NCBI RefSeq assembly: GCF_029961025.1
Contig: NZ_JASBVP010000005.1
Span: 248,001 to 312,000 of the forward strand
From: Mycobacterium sp.
GTDB taxonomy: Bacteria; Actinomycetota; Actinomycetes; Mycobacteriales; Mycobacteriaceae
Direction of reading: 5' to 3'
DNA length: 64,000 nucleotides
The notes beneath the pieces were generated by a model. The model worked only from the letters and a program-made list of their open reading frames with translations, was not told the origin of the DNA and did no database searches. Below are positions 7,531-16,611 of this stretch, piece by piece. A program made the translations under genes and the position numbers. Position 1 is the stretch's first letter; each line of letters opens with the position of its first letter.

Positions 7531-9517
7531 CCGAAGTTGCGGCGGTTTGGGTGGGTGGATTCGTGGCTGACGTGGGTTTTTGCTGGTGGTGTGGGGTCGT
7601 GGTTCTGGCTACGCGGCGGTCAGCGGGATGGGGGTGCCGATAAGGTCGAAGGCGCGGCGTTGGTCGGGGGTGGGTTCGGCCAGTGTGGGTACCGTGGCGT
7701 TGGTGCCGTGGTAGTGAATGTCGTTGCGGGTCAGGGTCGCTAGGTGATCGAGCAGGCCGCGGAAGCTGCGCAGCGGGTTACCGTCTGGGTCGTGCTGGGT
7801 CGAGGCTTTGGCCTGGGCCTGTGGTGAGCGTTGTGCGGGCGCGACGGGGTTGTCGCGGGCGGGTGGGTGTTCGTCGGTGAAGGTCAGCGACGCCCAGGCT
7901 TTACGCAGGTGCCAGACCAGGTAGCAGGCCAGCAGGCAGATCAGCACGTGGGCGCGGACACGCTTATCGAGGCGGTGATGGATGGGCCGCAGATCCAGAT
8001 CATCGGCCTTGATGCTGCGGAAGTCGCGCTCGACGTGGGCGAGGTTTTTGTAGCTTTCCACCACGGCTGCTGGGGTGAGGGTATCGGCGTCGACGCTGGT
8101 GCGCAGCACGTAGATGCCATCGAGGCTGGCCTCGGCATCGATGCCGGCCTGGTCACGCTGGTAGGTGAAGCTGGTGTCGGTGATGGTGCGGTGAAAATGC
8201 TTGCCCACGTTGTGTTTGACGATGATCCGCCCAACGGCTTCACCGATCTTGCCTGCCCCCTTGAGGGTGCCGCGGGCCACCCGCTCGGCGATGGCGGCCA
8301 GGTCGGCCTCGGTGGCGGCTAGCAGCGCGGCGCGTTTGCGGGCCCGCTCGGCGGCCAGGGCGGGGTTGCGGCAGGCGATCAACCGTTCCCCGGGGTAGTC
8401 GGGGTGGGCGATCTCGGCGAGATCTTGGGTGTCGAACAGGCTCATCTGCAGCGGTCCCTTGTCGGCGGCCAGGGTGGCGATCTGGGGTGCACGCAGGGCG
8501 GTGATCCACCCGAAACCGGTTCCCGCATCGGTGTTAAGCTCTCTCAGTGCGCTGATGCGTGCACTGGTGATCATGCCGCGATCCCCCACCAGCACCAGCC
8601 GGGTCAACCCGAACGTGTCGCGCAGCACCTCGACGATGTCGGTGAACGCGACCGGGTCGGCGGTATCTCCGGAAAACACCCGCACCGCCACGGGGCGTCC
8701 GGCCGGGTCGGTGAGCACCCCGTAGTTGATCTGCGGCAGGCCCTTTTTGCCGTCGCGGGAATAGCCATGGGCGGCCAGCTCACAGCACCGCCCGGTCACC
8801 CATGAGCTGGTCAGATCGAACAACGCCATCCGTGACGGGTTCGCCGCTGGCCCAAGGTGTTTAGCGGCCAGCTTCTTCTCGATCGCGTCCTGACGATTCG
8901 CCAGCCAGTCCATCGCGGCATACACCTCATCGGTGGAGGCGCCAGCCACGTCCAGGTCGGGCCCCAAGGTGGTATCGGCCCACCGCGACAACGTTGACAG
9001 CTTGGACGCCGGACGGATCACCCGCGAAATAACCAACCCCAGCACCAGATCGCGGGATCGACACGCCGGACCCAGGAGCGCCGGAAACCCCAGCCGACGC
9101 GCCATCGCCGCCACTGCGGCCACATGCCCGTGCGGCAGCGAGCGGGTGATGGTGCAGGCCGACTGGGCAGGCACCATCACCTGTCCCTTCAGCGTCGCCT
9201 CGATCGCGGCGATCACCTCCGCGGGCAACTTGGACAGGTTGGCCAGGGTCTCGTGGCGGACCTTCGTCCCGTCGCGGTAGGTGCGACGCACCAGCACCGA
9301 CTCATAGCGGTGCACGTTGCCGGCCTTGTCCACATATTTGCTCGGAGTCCGGGCTACGTGCATCCGCACAGGTTTGACCATAACTGAATATTACAAGGCG
9401 AACTCGTCAATCAATAGCATCAACACACCATATTCACTGGCTACACCTTCGGCAGACCAACCCGCACAGACCCCAGCTCAACCCCCAAATTGCCTAACTG
9501 ACCCGCCGCAACTTCGG
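7531..9517 (-). mobile_element. IS1634-family insertion sequence, copy 2 (tandem with copy 1)
   Basis: It has the same length (1987 bp), termini and orientation as copy 1. It begins right after the shared CTTAGT at 7525-7530 and is followed by another CTTAGT at 9518-9523. The two copies thus form the array CTTAGT-IS-CTTAGT-IS-CTTAGT. The DNA beyond 9523 (GATGCCGG) would originally have followed the vapC stop codon directly. Confidence 0.93.
7609..9381 (-). CDS. IS1634-family DDE transposase, copy 2
   Basis: The product is identical over all 590 residues to the transposase of the neighbouring copy, including the DDE residues and the YREK signature. Perfect identity between adjacent copies means either very recent duplication or continuing homogenisation by recombination. 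It is intact and convergent with vapC. Its stop is 73 bases from narI's stop region across the IS end, so read-through from the IS promoter would run toward vapC and copy 1, not into the nar genes, which lie on the other side and are transcribed toward it. Confidence 0.93.
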   Translation of the reverse strand: MVKPVRMHVARTPSKYVDKAGNVHRYESVLVRRTYRDGTKVRHETLANLSKLPAEVIAAIEATLKGQVMVPAQSACTITRSLPHGHVAAVAAMARRLGFPALLGPACRSRDLVLGLVISRVIRPASKLSTLSRWADTTLGPDLDVAGASTDEVYAAMDWLANRQDAIEKKLAAKHLGPAANPSRMALFDLTSSWVTGRCCELAAHGYSRDGKKGLPQINYGVLTDPAGRPVAVRVFSGDTADPVAFTDIVEVLRDTFGLTRLVLVGDRGMITSARISALRELNTDAGTGFGWITALRAPQIATLAADKGPLQMSLFDTQDLAEIAHPDYPGERLIACRNPALAAERARKRAALLAATEADLAAIAERVARGTLKGAGKIGEAVGRIIVKHNVGKHFHRTITDTSFTYQRDQAGIDAEASLDGIYVLRTSVDADTLTPAAVVESYKNLAHVERDFRSIKADDLDLRPIHHRLDKRVRAHVLICLLACYLVWHLRKAWASLTFTDEHPPARDNPVAPAQRSPQAQAKASTQHDPDGNPLRSFRGLLDHLATLTRNDIHYHGTNATVPTLAEPTPDQRRAFDLIGTPIPLTAA

Positions 9518-9535
9518 CTTAGTGATGCCGGCCCG

Positions 9536-10279
9536 TCAGTAGGGGACGCCGATTTTGCGCCACCGCCGCCCGGCGGTGCCGGGCTCCTGCGGTTGGGTGG
9601 CGACTCGGCTACGGATCACGATGTAGGGTCGCCACAAATACCACAGAGGGTAGCTCCACGCGTGCACCAGGCGGCTGAATGGCCACACCATGAAGATGGC
9701 CCAGGCGGCCGCGGCGTGCACCTGATACATGATGGGCGCGTTCTCGATTGCCGCCACATTCGGGCGGGCGGTGAACAGGCTGCGAAACCACACCGAGACC
9801 GTGTTGCGGTATTCGTAGCCGCCGCCGAGCTCCTCCTTGCCGATCGTCAGGTAGATACCCAGGATGACGATGATGCCGAGCAGGATCAGCGCCAGGTAGT
9901 CCACCGCGCTGGTGGTGGCGCGCACCCGTGGGATCGCCACTCGGCGAAACGTCAGGATTGCGGCGCCGATGAGGATGCCGATCGCGGCGATCGACCCGGC
10001 GATACCGGAGAACATCTGGTAGGCCTTCTCCGGGATGCCCAGCCAGTCGGTGAACGACTTGGGAACCAGGATGCCCAGGACGTGCCCGGCGATCGCGGCG
10101 AAGGTGGCGTAGTGAAACAGCGGCGAGCCCCACTTGAGCAGCCGCCGTTCCTGCAATTGGGTGGAGCGGCTGGTCCAGCCGAACTGGTCGTAGCGCCAGC
10201 GCCAGATGTGGCCCACCACGAACACCACGAAAGCGGTATAGGGCAGGATCACCCACCACAGCATGGACCACGCGCTCAC
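9536..10279 (-). CDS. narI: respiratory nitrate reductase gamma subunit NarI
   Basis: This 247-aa integral membrane cytochrome b subunit takes electrons from menaquinol and passes them via two b-type hemes to NarH. Five hydrophobic helices are visible: about residues 7-26, 52-72, 88-108, 124-144 and 180-200. Candidate heme ligands are the His in FHYATFAAIAGH (two, about 56 and 66) and in YQVHAAAAW and FSRLVHAWS (about 187 and 205), the pattern of NarI. The start overlaps the narJ stop by four bases, so it is translationally coupled as the last gene of narGHJI. Its stop is only about 12 bases from the IS1634 copy 2 target repeat, so vapC and narI were close convergent neighbours before the insertion. 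Confidence 0.93.
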   Translation of the reverse strand: MSAWSMLWWVILPYTAFVVFVVGHIWRWRYDQFGWTSRSTQLQERRLLKWGSPLFHYATFAAIAGHVLGILVPKSFTDWLGIPEKAYQMFSGIAGSIAAIGILIGAAILTFRRVAIPRVRATTSAVDYLALILLGIIVILGIYLTIGKEELGGGYEYRNTVSVWFRSLFTARPNVAAIENAPIMYQVHAAAAWAIFMVWPFSRLVHAWSYPLWYLWRPYIVIRSRVATQPQEPGTAGRRWRKIGVPY

Positions 10280-10908
10280 GGCTGACCCCGATCCCCAGCC
10301 GCCCGGTAGCCGGCCAGGTATTCCGGCGGGGCGAACGGCTCCAGTCCGACCTCTTCACGGGGCGGGCCGGACTGCCATGCCGCCCGAACCTGCTGCAGCT
10401 CGAATTTGCCCAGCTTCGGCAGGCCGGCGGCGACCGCGGCGACGACGTCGGCATAGGGCGACTGGACATCCACCAGGGCGCGACGCAGCAGCTCCAGGTC
10501 GGCGCGGTGCCCGTAGAGCAGCCGCTCGCCACGCGGGCAGAGCGCGGCGAAGTCGAGCACCATCGGCAGGTAGTCGGGCAGCTCATCGTCGGAGGGAACA
10601 AAGCCCGCGTCGCGGTAGGCGGTCTTGAGCACCACCATCGCCATGCCGCGCTTGCGGGTGTCACCGTAGCGGTAGTAGGTCAGATACAGCGAGCAGCGGC
10701 GGCGCAGATCGAACGTCTGCACGTAGTGTCGCGCCACCTCGTTCGGCGGGGTGGCGCGCAGCCAGCCCAGGAACCGGCCGAACGACTCGCGCGCCGCCTT
10801 GGGAGCGGTGGTCGCCGCGAACGCGTCGAGTTCGTCGAGCCCGTCGAACAGGGCCGTCGTCGGGTACTGCAGCAGCACCGACGCCAGCTTGGCCGTCCGG
10901 GTGTTCAT
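10276..10908 (-). CDS. narJ: nitrate reductase molybdenum cofactor assembly chaperone NarJ
   Basis: This 210-aa cytoplasmic chaperone of the TorD/NarJ type holds apo-NarG until molybdenum cofactor is inserted and NarGH can join NarI. The N-terminal SVLLQYPTTALFDGLDELDA and the central LYLTYYRYGDTRKRGMAMV motif are characteristic of NarJ. It contains no transmembrane segment. It overlaps narH by four bases on one side and narI by four on the other, so all three are coupled. The length is close to that of other actinobacterial NarJ proteins. No internal damage is seen. Confidence 0.92.
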   Translation of the reverse strand: MNTRTAKLASVLLQYPTTALFDGLDELDAFAATTAPKAARESFGRFLGWLRATPPNEVARHYVQTFDLRRRCSLYLTYYRYGDTRKRGMAMVVLKTAYRDAGFVPSDDELPDYLPMVLDFAALCPRGERLLYGHRADLELLRRALVDVQSPYADVVAAVAAGLPKLGKFELQQVRAAWQSGPPREEVGLEPFAPPEYLAGYRAAGDRGQP

Positions 10909-12512
10909 GCGCTACCCGGAAACATCCCGGGGACGCGGTCGCGTCCGTTCCAGTTGAGCAGGTTGAAACGCCTTGGGCCGCTGGTGGTTTGAGCCCCCGG
11001 GTGGTAAGCGCCGATGCCGTGCGGTCCCGGCGGGCCGTAGCCGCCCATCCCGGGTCCGCCGTCGGTGTCCAGGCTGCAGAACAACTGCTCATGCTGACCC
11101 ATCAAGACGCCCGCCTCCTCGGCGTGGGCGGGCGGGATGACGTAGCGGTCTTCGTATTTCGCGATCGCCAGCAGCCGATAGAGGTCATCGAGATCATCAG
11201 CGCTGGCACCCACCGAGGCGGGCAGGTTCTCGTCGACCTGGAGCCCCAGCTGCCCGGCGCGCTGGATGGCCCGCACCGCGGCCAGCTTGCGCAACACGGC
11301 GCGCACCACCTCGGCGTCACCGGCGGTGAACAGGTTGGCCAGATACTCCATCGGGATGCGCAGTGCGTCGATGGTGGCGAACACGTTGTCCGGGTTGTTC
11401 TCGTCGTAGCCCGCCGCGTTCACCACATCGGCCACCGGCGACAGCGGCGGGATATACCACACCATCGGCAGCGTGCGGTATTCCGGGTGCAGCGGCAGGG
11501 CGACCTGGTGCCGCACGGCCAACTCGTAGACCGGTGAACGCTGCGCCGCCTGAATCCAGTCGTGCGGAATGCCCGCCCTGGCCGCTTCGGCCTGCACATC
11601 CGGGTCGTGCGGGTCGAGAAACACCCCCAGCTGGGCCCGGTAGAGGTCCTGGACGTCGGGGGTCGCCGCGGCGGCCAGCACCCGGTCGGCGTCGTAGAGG
11701 ACCAAGCCCAGATACCGCAGCCGGCCCACACAGGTCTCCGAGCAGATCGTCGGCAGCCCCTGCTCCACCCGCGGATAGCAGAACGTGCACTTTTCCGCTT
11801 TGCCGGTGCGGTGGTTGAAGTAGACCTTCTTATACGGGCAGCCGGACACGCAAAATCGCCAGCCCCGGCAACGATCCTGGTCGACCAGCACGATGCCGTC
11901 CTCGGCGCGCTTGTACATCGCCCCCGACGGGCAGGAGGCCACACAGGACGGGTTGAGGCAGTGCTCGCAGATGCGCGGCAGGTAGAACATGAACACCTGC
12001 TCGAACTCCATCTTCACCCGGTCTTGCAGGCCGGCCAGGTCCGGATCGTCGACCGCCAGCTCGGGGGCACCGGCCAGATCGTCGTCAAAGTTGCTGCCCC
12101 ACGTGACCGTCATGTCCCGCCCGGTCAGCGCGGAGATCGAATGCGCGCTCGGGTTTGCGGTGCCCAGCGGGGCGTCGATCACGGTCTGGTAGTCGTAGGT
12201 GAACGGCTCGCCGTAGTCGTCGATGCTGGGCAGGTCCGGGTTGTAGAAGATCGACAGCAGTCTGCGCAGCCGTCCACCCGCTTTGAGCTGAAGCCGGCCC
12301 TTGCGGTCCAGCGTCCAGCCCCCCTTCCATTGCTCCTGGTCTTCGTAGCGCTTCGGATAGCCGATGCCCGGCTTGGTTTCGACGTTGTTGAAGTAGACGT
12401 ACTCGGTTCCCGGGCGGTTGGTCCACACCTGCTTGCAGGTCACCGTGCAGGTGTGGCAGCCGATGCACTTGTCGAGGTTCATCACCATCGCCACGTGGGC
12501 CATCACCCTCAT
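10905..12512 (-). CDS. narH: respiratory nitrate reductase beta subunit NarH (iron-sulfur)
   Basis: This 535-aa subunit carries four Fe-S clusters that wire NarI to the molybdenum site in NarG. Cluster motifs are CIGCHTCTVTC (about residues 16-26), CEHCLNPSCVASC (about 180-192), CRGWRFCVSGC (about 213-223) and CTFC with a later CSETC. The Trp in the third motif replaces a Cys and marks the [3Fe-4S] cluster of NarH. The start ATG is the complement of 12510-12512, overlapping the narG stop by ATGA and giving MRVMAHVAMVMNLDKC. The frame stays open far upstream inside narG, but that extension is antisense noise in another frame. It is located at the inner face of the membrane. Confidence 0.95.
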   Translation of the reverse strand: MRVMAHVAMVMNLDKCIGCHTCTVTCKQVWTNRPGTEYVYFNNVETKPGIGYPKRYEDQEQWKGGWTLDRKGRLQLKAGGRLRRLLSIFYNPDLPSIDDYGEPFTYDYQTVIDAPLGTANPSAHSISALTGRDMTVTWGSNFDDDLAGAPELAVDDPDLAGLQDRVKMEFEQVFMFYLPRICEHCLNPSCVASCPSGAMYKRAEDGIVLVDQDRCRGWRFCVSGCPYKKVYFNHRTGKAEKCTFCYPRVEQGLPTICSETCVGRLRYLGLVLYDADRVLAAAATPDVQDLYRAQLGVFLDPHDPDVQAEAARAGIPHDWIQAAQRSPVYELAVRHQVALPLHPEYRTLPMVWYIPPLSPVADVVNAAGYDENNPDNVFATIDALRIPMEYLANLFTAGDAEVVRAVLRKLAAVRAIQRAGQLGLQVDENLPASVGASADDLDDLYRLLAIAKYEDRYVIPPAHAEEAGVLMGQHEQLFCSLDTDGGPGMGGYGPPGPHGIGAYHPGAQTTSGPRRFNLLNWNGRDRVPGMFPGSA

Positions 12513-15500
12513 CGGTAGGCCACCTCCTGCGAGCGCCGGCGGATGACGGTGATCTCGTCGCGCTGGTTGCCGGTGGTGCCGTAGTAGTTGAACCCGAACG
12601 ACAGCTGCGCGTAGCCGCCGATCATGTGTGTCGGCTTGATCACCAGCCGGGTCAGTGAGTTGTCCCCGCCGCCGTGCCAGCCGGAGATCTCCGATTTCGG
12701 TGTCATCAGGTGGCGGTCCATGGCGTGGTACATGAACACCGTGCCCTTGGGCATCCGGTGGGTGACGACGGCCCGGGCGACCACCACGCCGTTGCGGTTG
12801 TAGGCCTCGATCCACTCGTTGTCTTTGACGCCGATGACGGCGGCGTCGGCCGGGCTCATCCAGATCACCGGCCCACCGCGGAACAGCCGCAGCATGTGCA
12901 GGTTGTCCTGGTATTCGGAGTGAATCGACCACTTCGAGTGCGGGGTCAGGTAGCGCACCGTGATTTCGGGCCGGCCGTCTTCGGCCAGTCCCTGCTCGCC
13001 GAAGTGGCGGGGATAGTTCAGCGGCGGACGGTACACCGGCAGCCACTCGCCGTATTCGGCGATCCAGTCGTGGTCGAGGAAAAAGTGCATTCGCCCGGTC
13101 AGTGTGTGCCAGGGTTTCTTGCGTTCGACGTTGACCACGAACGGTGAATAGCGCCGCCCGCCGGTCTCGCTGCCCGACCACTCCGGGGAGGTGATCACCG
13201 TCCGGGGCTGAACCTGGGTGTCCTCGAAGGTGATGTGCTCGCCCGCGCGTTCCTCGGCCAGGTCGGCCAGGCGCACCCCGGTGCGCTCTTCCAGCGCCTG
13301 CCACCCCTGCATGGCGACCGCGCCGTTGGTGGTGCCCGACAGCGCGAGGATCGCCTCGGCCATGTGCACGTCGCGGGTGAGCGACGGGCGCCCGTGAGCG
13401 ATTCCGCCGCGGACGGTGCCGTTTCGGCGGGCCAGATAGTCCACGGCGGCGGTGGGTTTCCAGGTGATGCCCTTGCACGGGGTGCCCGCCACCTCGATCG
13501 CCGGGCCGAGCGCGGCCATCTTCTCGGCGACCGCGCTGTAGTCGCGTTCGATCGTCACCAGGTGCGGCATGGTTTGCCCGGCCACCGGGTCGCATTCGCC
13601 GCGCCGCCAGTCCCGCACCAGACCGCCGGGCTGGGCGAGCTCGTCGGCCGTGTCGTGCAGCAGCGGCGCGGCGATCACATCGGTGCGGGTGCCCAGGTGC
13701 TTGGCCGCCAGCCGGGAGAAGTCGCGGGCGATGGTGGTGAACGCGTCGAAGTCGGTGCGGGCCTCCCACGGCGGGGCGATGGCCGGGTTGAACGAGTGCA
13801 CGAACGGGTGCATATCCGTGGTGGAGATGTCGTGTTTTTCGTACCAGGTGGCCGCCGGCAACACGACATCGGAGTAGCTGCAGGTGCTGGTCATCCGGAA
13901 ATCGATGGTGACAGCCAGGTCGAGCTTGCCGCACGGCGCCTCCTCGCGCCAGCGCACCTCGACCGGCCGCAGCCGCTCGGGTGTCTCCTCGGCGCGCACC
14001 GCGTGGTGGGTGCCGAGCAGGTGGCGCATGAAGTACTCCATGCCCTTACCCGACGACCCCAGCAGGTTCGCCCGCCAGACCGTCAGCACCCTCGGGAAAT
14101 TCACCGGGTCATCCGGATCCTCACCGGCGAAACGCAAACGGCCCGTTCGCAGTTCGTCGACCACATAGTCGGCGACGGGCTTGCCGGCCCGGGCGGCTTC
14201 ATCCGCGAGGTCCAGGGGGTTGCGGTCGAAGGTCGGAAACGACGGCGTCCATCCCAGCCGGGTCGCCTGGGCCAGCGCGTCGGCCATCGCCCGGCCCCGG
14301 AACAGGCCCCGGCCCAGCGGGCTGGCCAACTCGTCGGCGCCGAACTGCTCGTATCGCCACTGGTCGGTGTGCAGGTAGAAAAACGACGTTCCGGTCATGT
14401 GGCGGGTGGGCCGCTGCCAGTCCAGCGCGAAGGCGATCTGTTGCCAGCCGGTGAGCGGACGCACCTTCTCCTGGCCCACGTAGTGCGCCCAGCCGCCGCC
14501 GTTGACCCCCTGGCAGCCGCAGAGCATGGTCAGCGTGAAAAAGGTGCGATAGATCTGGTCGGAGTGAAACCAATGGTTGGTGCCGGCACCCATCGCGATC
14601 ATCGACCGGCCGCCGGAAAGCTCCGCGCTGCGGGCGAATTCACGGGCCACCCGTACGGCGGCGGGGGCCGGCACCGAGGTGATCTCCTGCTGCCAGGCCG
14701 GGGTGTACGGCTGGGTGGTGTCGTCGTAGCTGGTCGGCCACTCGCCCGGCAATCCTTCCCGGCGCACCGCGTAGTGGGCCATCAGCAGGTCGAACACCGT
14801 CGTCACCAGCCGGTTGCCCAGCCGCAGCACCGGAACGCCGCGGCGGACCACGCCGCCGCCCTCGGTGTCGCCGATGTCGAAGCGCGGTAGGTCGACGGCC
14901 ACCGCGTCGGCGGTGCGGCCGTGCAGCGTCAGCACCGGGTCGATGTCGCCGAGCTCGAGGTTCCAGTGGCCTTTGCCGGCGTCGCCGTAGTGATCGGCCA
15001 GGGTGCCGTTGGGGATGACCGGACGCCCGGTCACCGCGTCCAGCAGCACCGTTTGGTGCGGGGCGCGTTCGTCCTGGTGACCCAGGTGCGCCGCGGTGAG
15101 GAACCGGTCCGGAACGTAGGCCTCGCCGTCGGTGTCGCCGCGCTTTCGCAAGGTGACCAAGAAAGGCAGATCGGTATAGGTCTTCACGTACCGCTGGAAG
15201 TAGGGCACCTGGCGGTCCCGGAAAAACTCCGAGAGGATCACGTGCCCCATCGCCATCGCCAGCGCACCGTCGGTGCCCGGCGCGCAGGCTAGCCAGTCGT
15301 CGGCGAACTTGGTGTGATCGGAGTAGTCGGGGCTCACGACGACGACCTTCTGCCCGCGGTAGCGCGCCTCCACCATGAAATGCGCGTCCGGGGTGCGGGT
15401 GATGGGCAGATTGGTCCCCCAGATGATCAGGTAGGCGGCGTTCCACCAGTCGCCCGACTCGGGCACGTCGGTCTGATCCCCATACACCTGCGGGGACGCC

Positions 15501-16303
15501 AGTGGCATGTCGGCGTACCAGTCATAAAAGGACAGGATCGTCCCGCCGATCATCGACAAGAACCGGGTGCCCGCCGCATACGACACCTGCGACATTGCGG
15601 GGATCGGCGAGAAACCCACCACCCGGTCCGGTCCGTAGGCCTTGATGGTGTGCACATGCGCGGCCGCGATCAGCTCGCTGGCCTCCTCCCACGTCGAACG
15701 CAGGAATCCGCCCTTGCCGCGGGCCTGCTTGTAGCGCGCCGCACGTTCGGGGTCGCCGGTGATCTCCGCCCACGCCTGCACCGGGTCGCCCAGCCGGGCC
15801 CGGGCCTCCCGCCACATCTCCAGCAGGGGCTGGCGGATGTAGGGGTAGCGCACCCGGGCCGGCGAGTAGGTGTACCAGGAGAACGACGCCCCCCGCGGGC
15901 AGCCGCGCGGCTCGTATTCGGGGCTGTCCGGACCCACCGAGGGGTAGTCGGTCGCCTGGGTCTCCCAGGCGATGATGCCCTCCTTGACGTAGACCTTCCA
16001 GGAGCACGAGCCGGTGCAGTTCACCCCGTGGGTCGAGCGGACCTCTTTGCCGTGCCGCCAGCGCTGGCGGTAGAACTCTTCCGCCCCGCGCCCGCCGCGG
16101 CGATGGACCTCGCGATGGTCGGGGGTGGGTGTTCCGGGCGTGAAGAACTGTGCCTTGCGCAACAGCGACTCGACGGGTTCCCCGCCGGGCAGCAGCGGCG
16201 CCAGGTAGGCCTGTGGGGCCGATGGCGGGCGGCCGGCGATGGGGCGGTCTTCGGGCCGTTGTTGCGGCGACGCCCGGGTCTCGGGGTGTGCGGTGTCAAC
16301 CAC
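12509..16303 (-). CDS. narG: respiratory nitrate reductase alpha subunit NarG (molybdopterin)
   Basis: This 1264-aa catalytic subunit reduces nitrate to nitrite with bis-MGD molybdenum. The N-terminal FS0 cluster motif STHGVNCTGSCSWK (about residues 89-102) has the His-x3-Cys pattern of NarG. Further hallmarks are YPSVGPDSPEYEPRGCPRGA, YDWYADMPLASPQVYGDQTD (Asp ligand of Mo) and the C-terminal GPTGN-like TTGNQRDEITV. It has no twin-arginine signal, so it faces the cytoplasm as in true NarG. The first 45 residues are Pro-rich and poorly conserved. GTG 16303 is the only in-frame start before an upstream TGA. A strong AGGAGG sits too far upstream of it and instead suits a six-codon leader at 16296-16316. 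Confidence 0.95.
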   Translation of the reverse strand: MVDTAHPETRASPQQRPEDRPIAGRPPSAPQAYLAPLLPGGEPVESLLRKAQFFTPGTPTPDHREVHRRGGRGAEEFYRQRWRHGKEVRSTHGVNCTGSCSWKVYVKEGIIAWETQATDYPSVGPDSPEYEPRGCPRGASFSWYTYSPARVRYPYIRQPLLEMWREARARLGDPVQAWAEITGDPERAARYKQARGKGGFLRSTWEEASELIAAAHVHTIKAYGPDRVVGFSPIPAMSQVSYAAGTRFLSMIGGTILSFYDWYADMPLASPQVYGDQTDVPESGDWWNAAYLIIWGTNLPITRTPDAHFMVEARYRGQKVVVVSPDYSDHTKFADDWLACAPGTDGALAMAMGHVILSEFFRDRQVPYFQRYVKTYTDLPFLVTLRKRGDTDGEAYVPDRFLTAAHLGHQDERAPHQTVLLDAVTGRPVIPNGTLADHYGDAGKGHWNLELGDIDPVLTLHGRTADAVAVDLPRFDIGDTEGGGVVRRGVPVLRLGNRLVTTVFDLLMAHYAVRREGLPGEWPTSYDDTTQPYTPAWQQEITSVPAPAAVRVAREFARSAELSGGRSMIAMGAGTNHWFHSDQIYRTFFTLTMLCGCQGVNGGGWAHYVGQEKVRPLTGWQQIAFALDWQRPTRHMTGTSFFYLHTDQWRYEQFGADELASPLGRGLFRGRAMADALAQATRLGWTPSFPTFDRNPLDLADEAARAGKPVADYVVDELRTGRLRFAGEDPDDPVNFPRVLTVWRANLLGSSGKGMEYFMRHLLGTHHAVRAEETPERLRPVEVRWREEAPCGKLDLAVTIDFRMTSTCSYSDVVLPAATWYEKHDISTTDMHPFVHSFNPAIAPPWEARTDFDAFTTIARDFSRLAAKHLGTRTDVIAAPLLHDTADELAQPGGLVRDWRRGECDPVAGQTMPHLVTIERDYSAVAEKMAALGPAIEVAGTPCKGITWKPTAAVDYLARRNGTVRGGIAHGRPSLTRDVHMAEAILALSGTTNGAVAMQGWQALEERTGVRLADLAEERAGEHITFEDTQVQPRTVITSPEWSGSETGGRRYSPFVVNVERKKPWHTLTGRMHFFLDHDWIAEYGEWLPVYRPPLNYPRHFGEQGLAEDGRPEITVRYLTPHSKWSIHSEYQDNLHMLRLFRGGPVIWMSPADAAVIGVKDNEWIEAYNRNGVVVARAVVTHRMPKGTVFMYHAMDRHLMTPKSEISGWHGGGDNSLTRLVIKPTHMIGGYAQLSFGFNYYGTTGNQRDEITVIRRRSQEVAYR

Positions 16304-16316
16304 TTCGGTGTCCCAT
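16296..16316 (-). other. possible six-codon leader ORF overlapping narG start
   Basis: On the minus strand AGGAGG is followed nine bases later by ATG (complement of 16314-16316) opening MGHRSG and a TGA. The narG GTG lies inside this mini-ORF in another frame. Good ribosome-binding spacing suits the mini-ORF and not narG (about 22 bases). It could be a coupling leader, or a base error could have split a longer NarG N-terminus. Confidence 0.35.
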
Positions 16317-16549
16317 CAGGCGTGGCCTCCTCTGGCCGGCGGAGCTATCCGTCCCGGTCGGATAGGTGGATTAGGGTAGTGACCCGGCGCGCCTCCGGGG
16401 CGGTGGCCGATGCTCCGATTTCGCATACGCCTCGCTATCCGTAATACCACCGGTTGGGGGTTGGGCCGGCATCGTTTTTACAACGACAGCTCAGGAAATT
16501 ACCCGCATGGCGCCAAGACGTCGACCCCGCATGCCGGTGGCAATCGGTC

Positions 16550-16589
16550 TGTGTCAGCGAAATTAGGGCGAAACATGTTGGCCGACACA
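16550..16589 (-). terminator. possible stem-loop downstream of fprA
   Basis: TGTGTCAGC (16550-16558) and GCCGACACA (16581-16589) pair with one mismatch over a 22-base loop, just past the fprA stop on the minus strand. There is no T-run. The rest of the narG-fprA gap (16317-16611) contains no gene that I can support and must hold the narG promoter; I found no convincing -10/-35 or regulator box. Confidence 0.3.
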
Positions 16590-16611
16590 AGCATTAGGGG
16601 AAGTAGGGCCG

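Noticed and set aside
12518..13934. Extension of the narH reading frame upstream into narG (total 1009 codons)
   Set aside because: It is the +1 frame of narG; the true NarH N-terminus starts at the ATG overlapping the narG stop.
13235..14890. 551-codon plus-strand frame opposite narG
   Set aside because: Antisense shadow of narG with Gly/Arg/His-rich composition and no domain.
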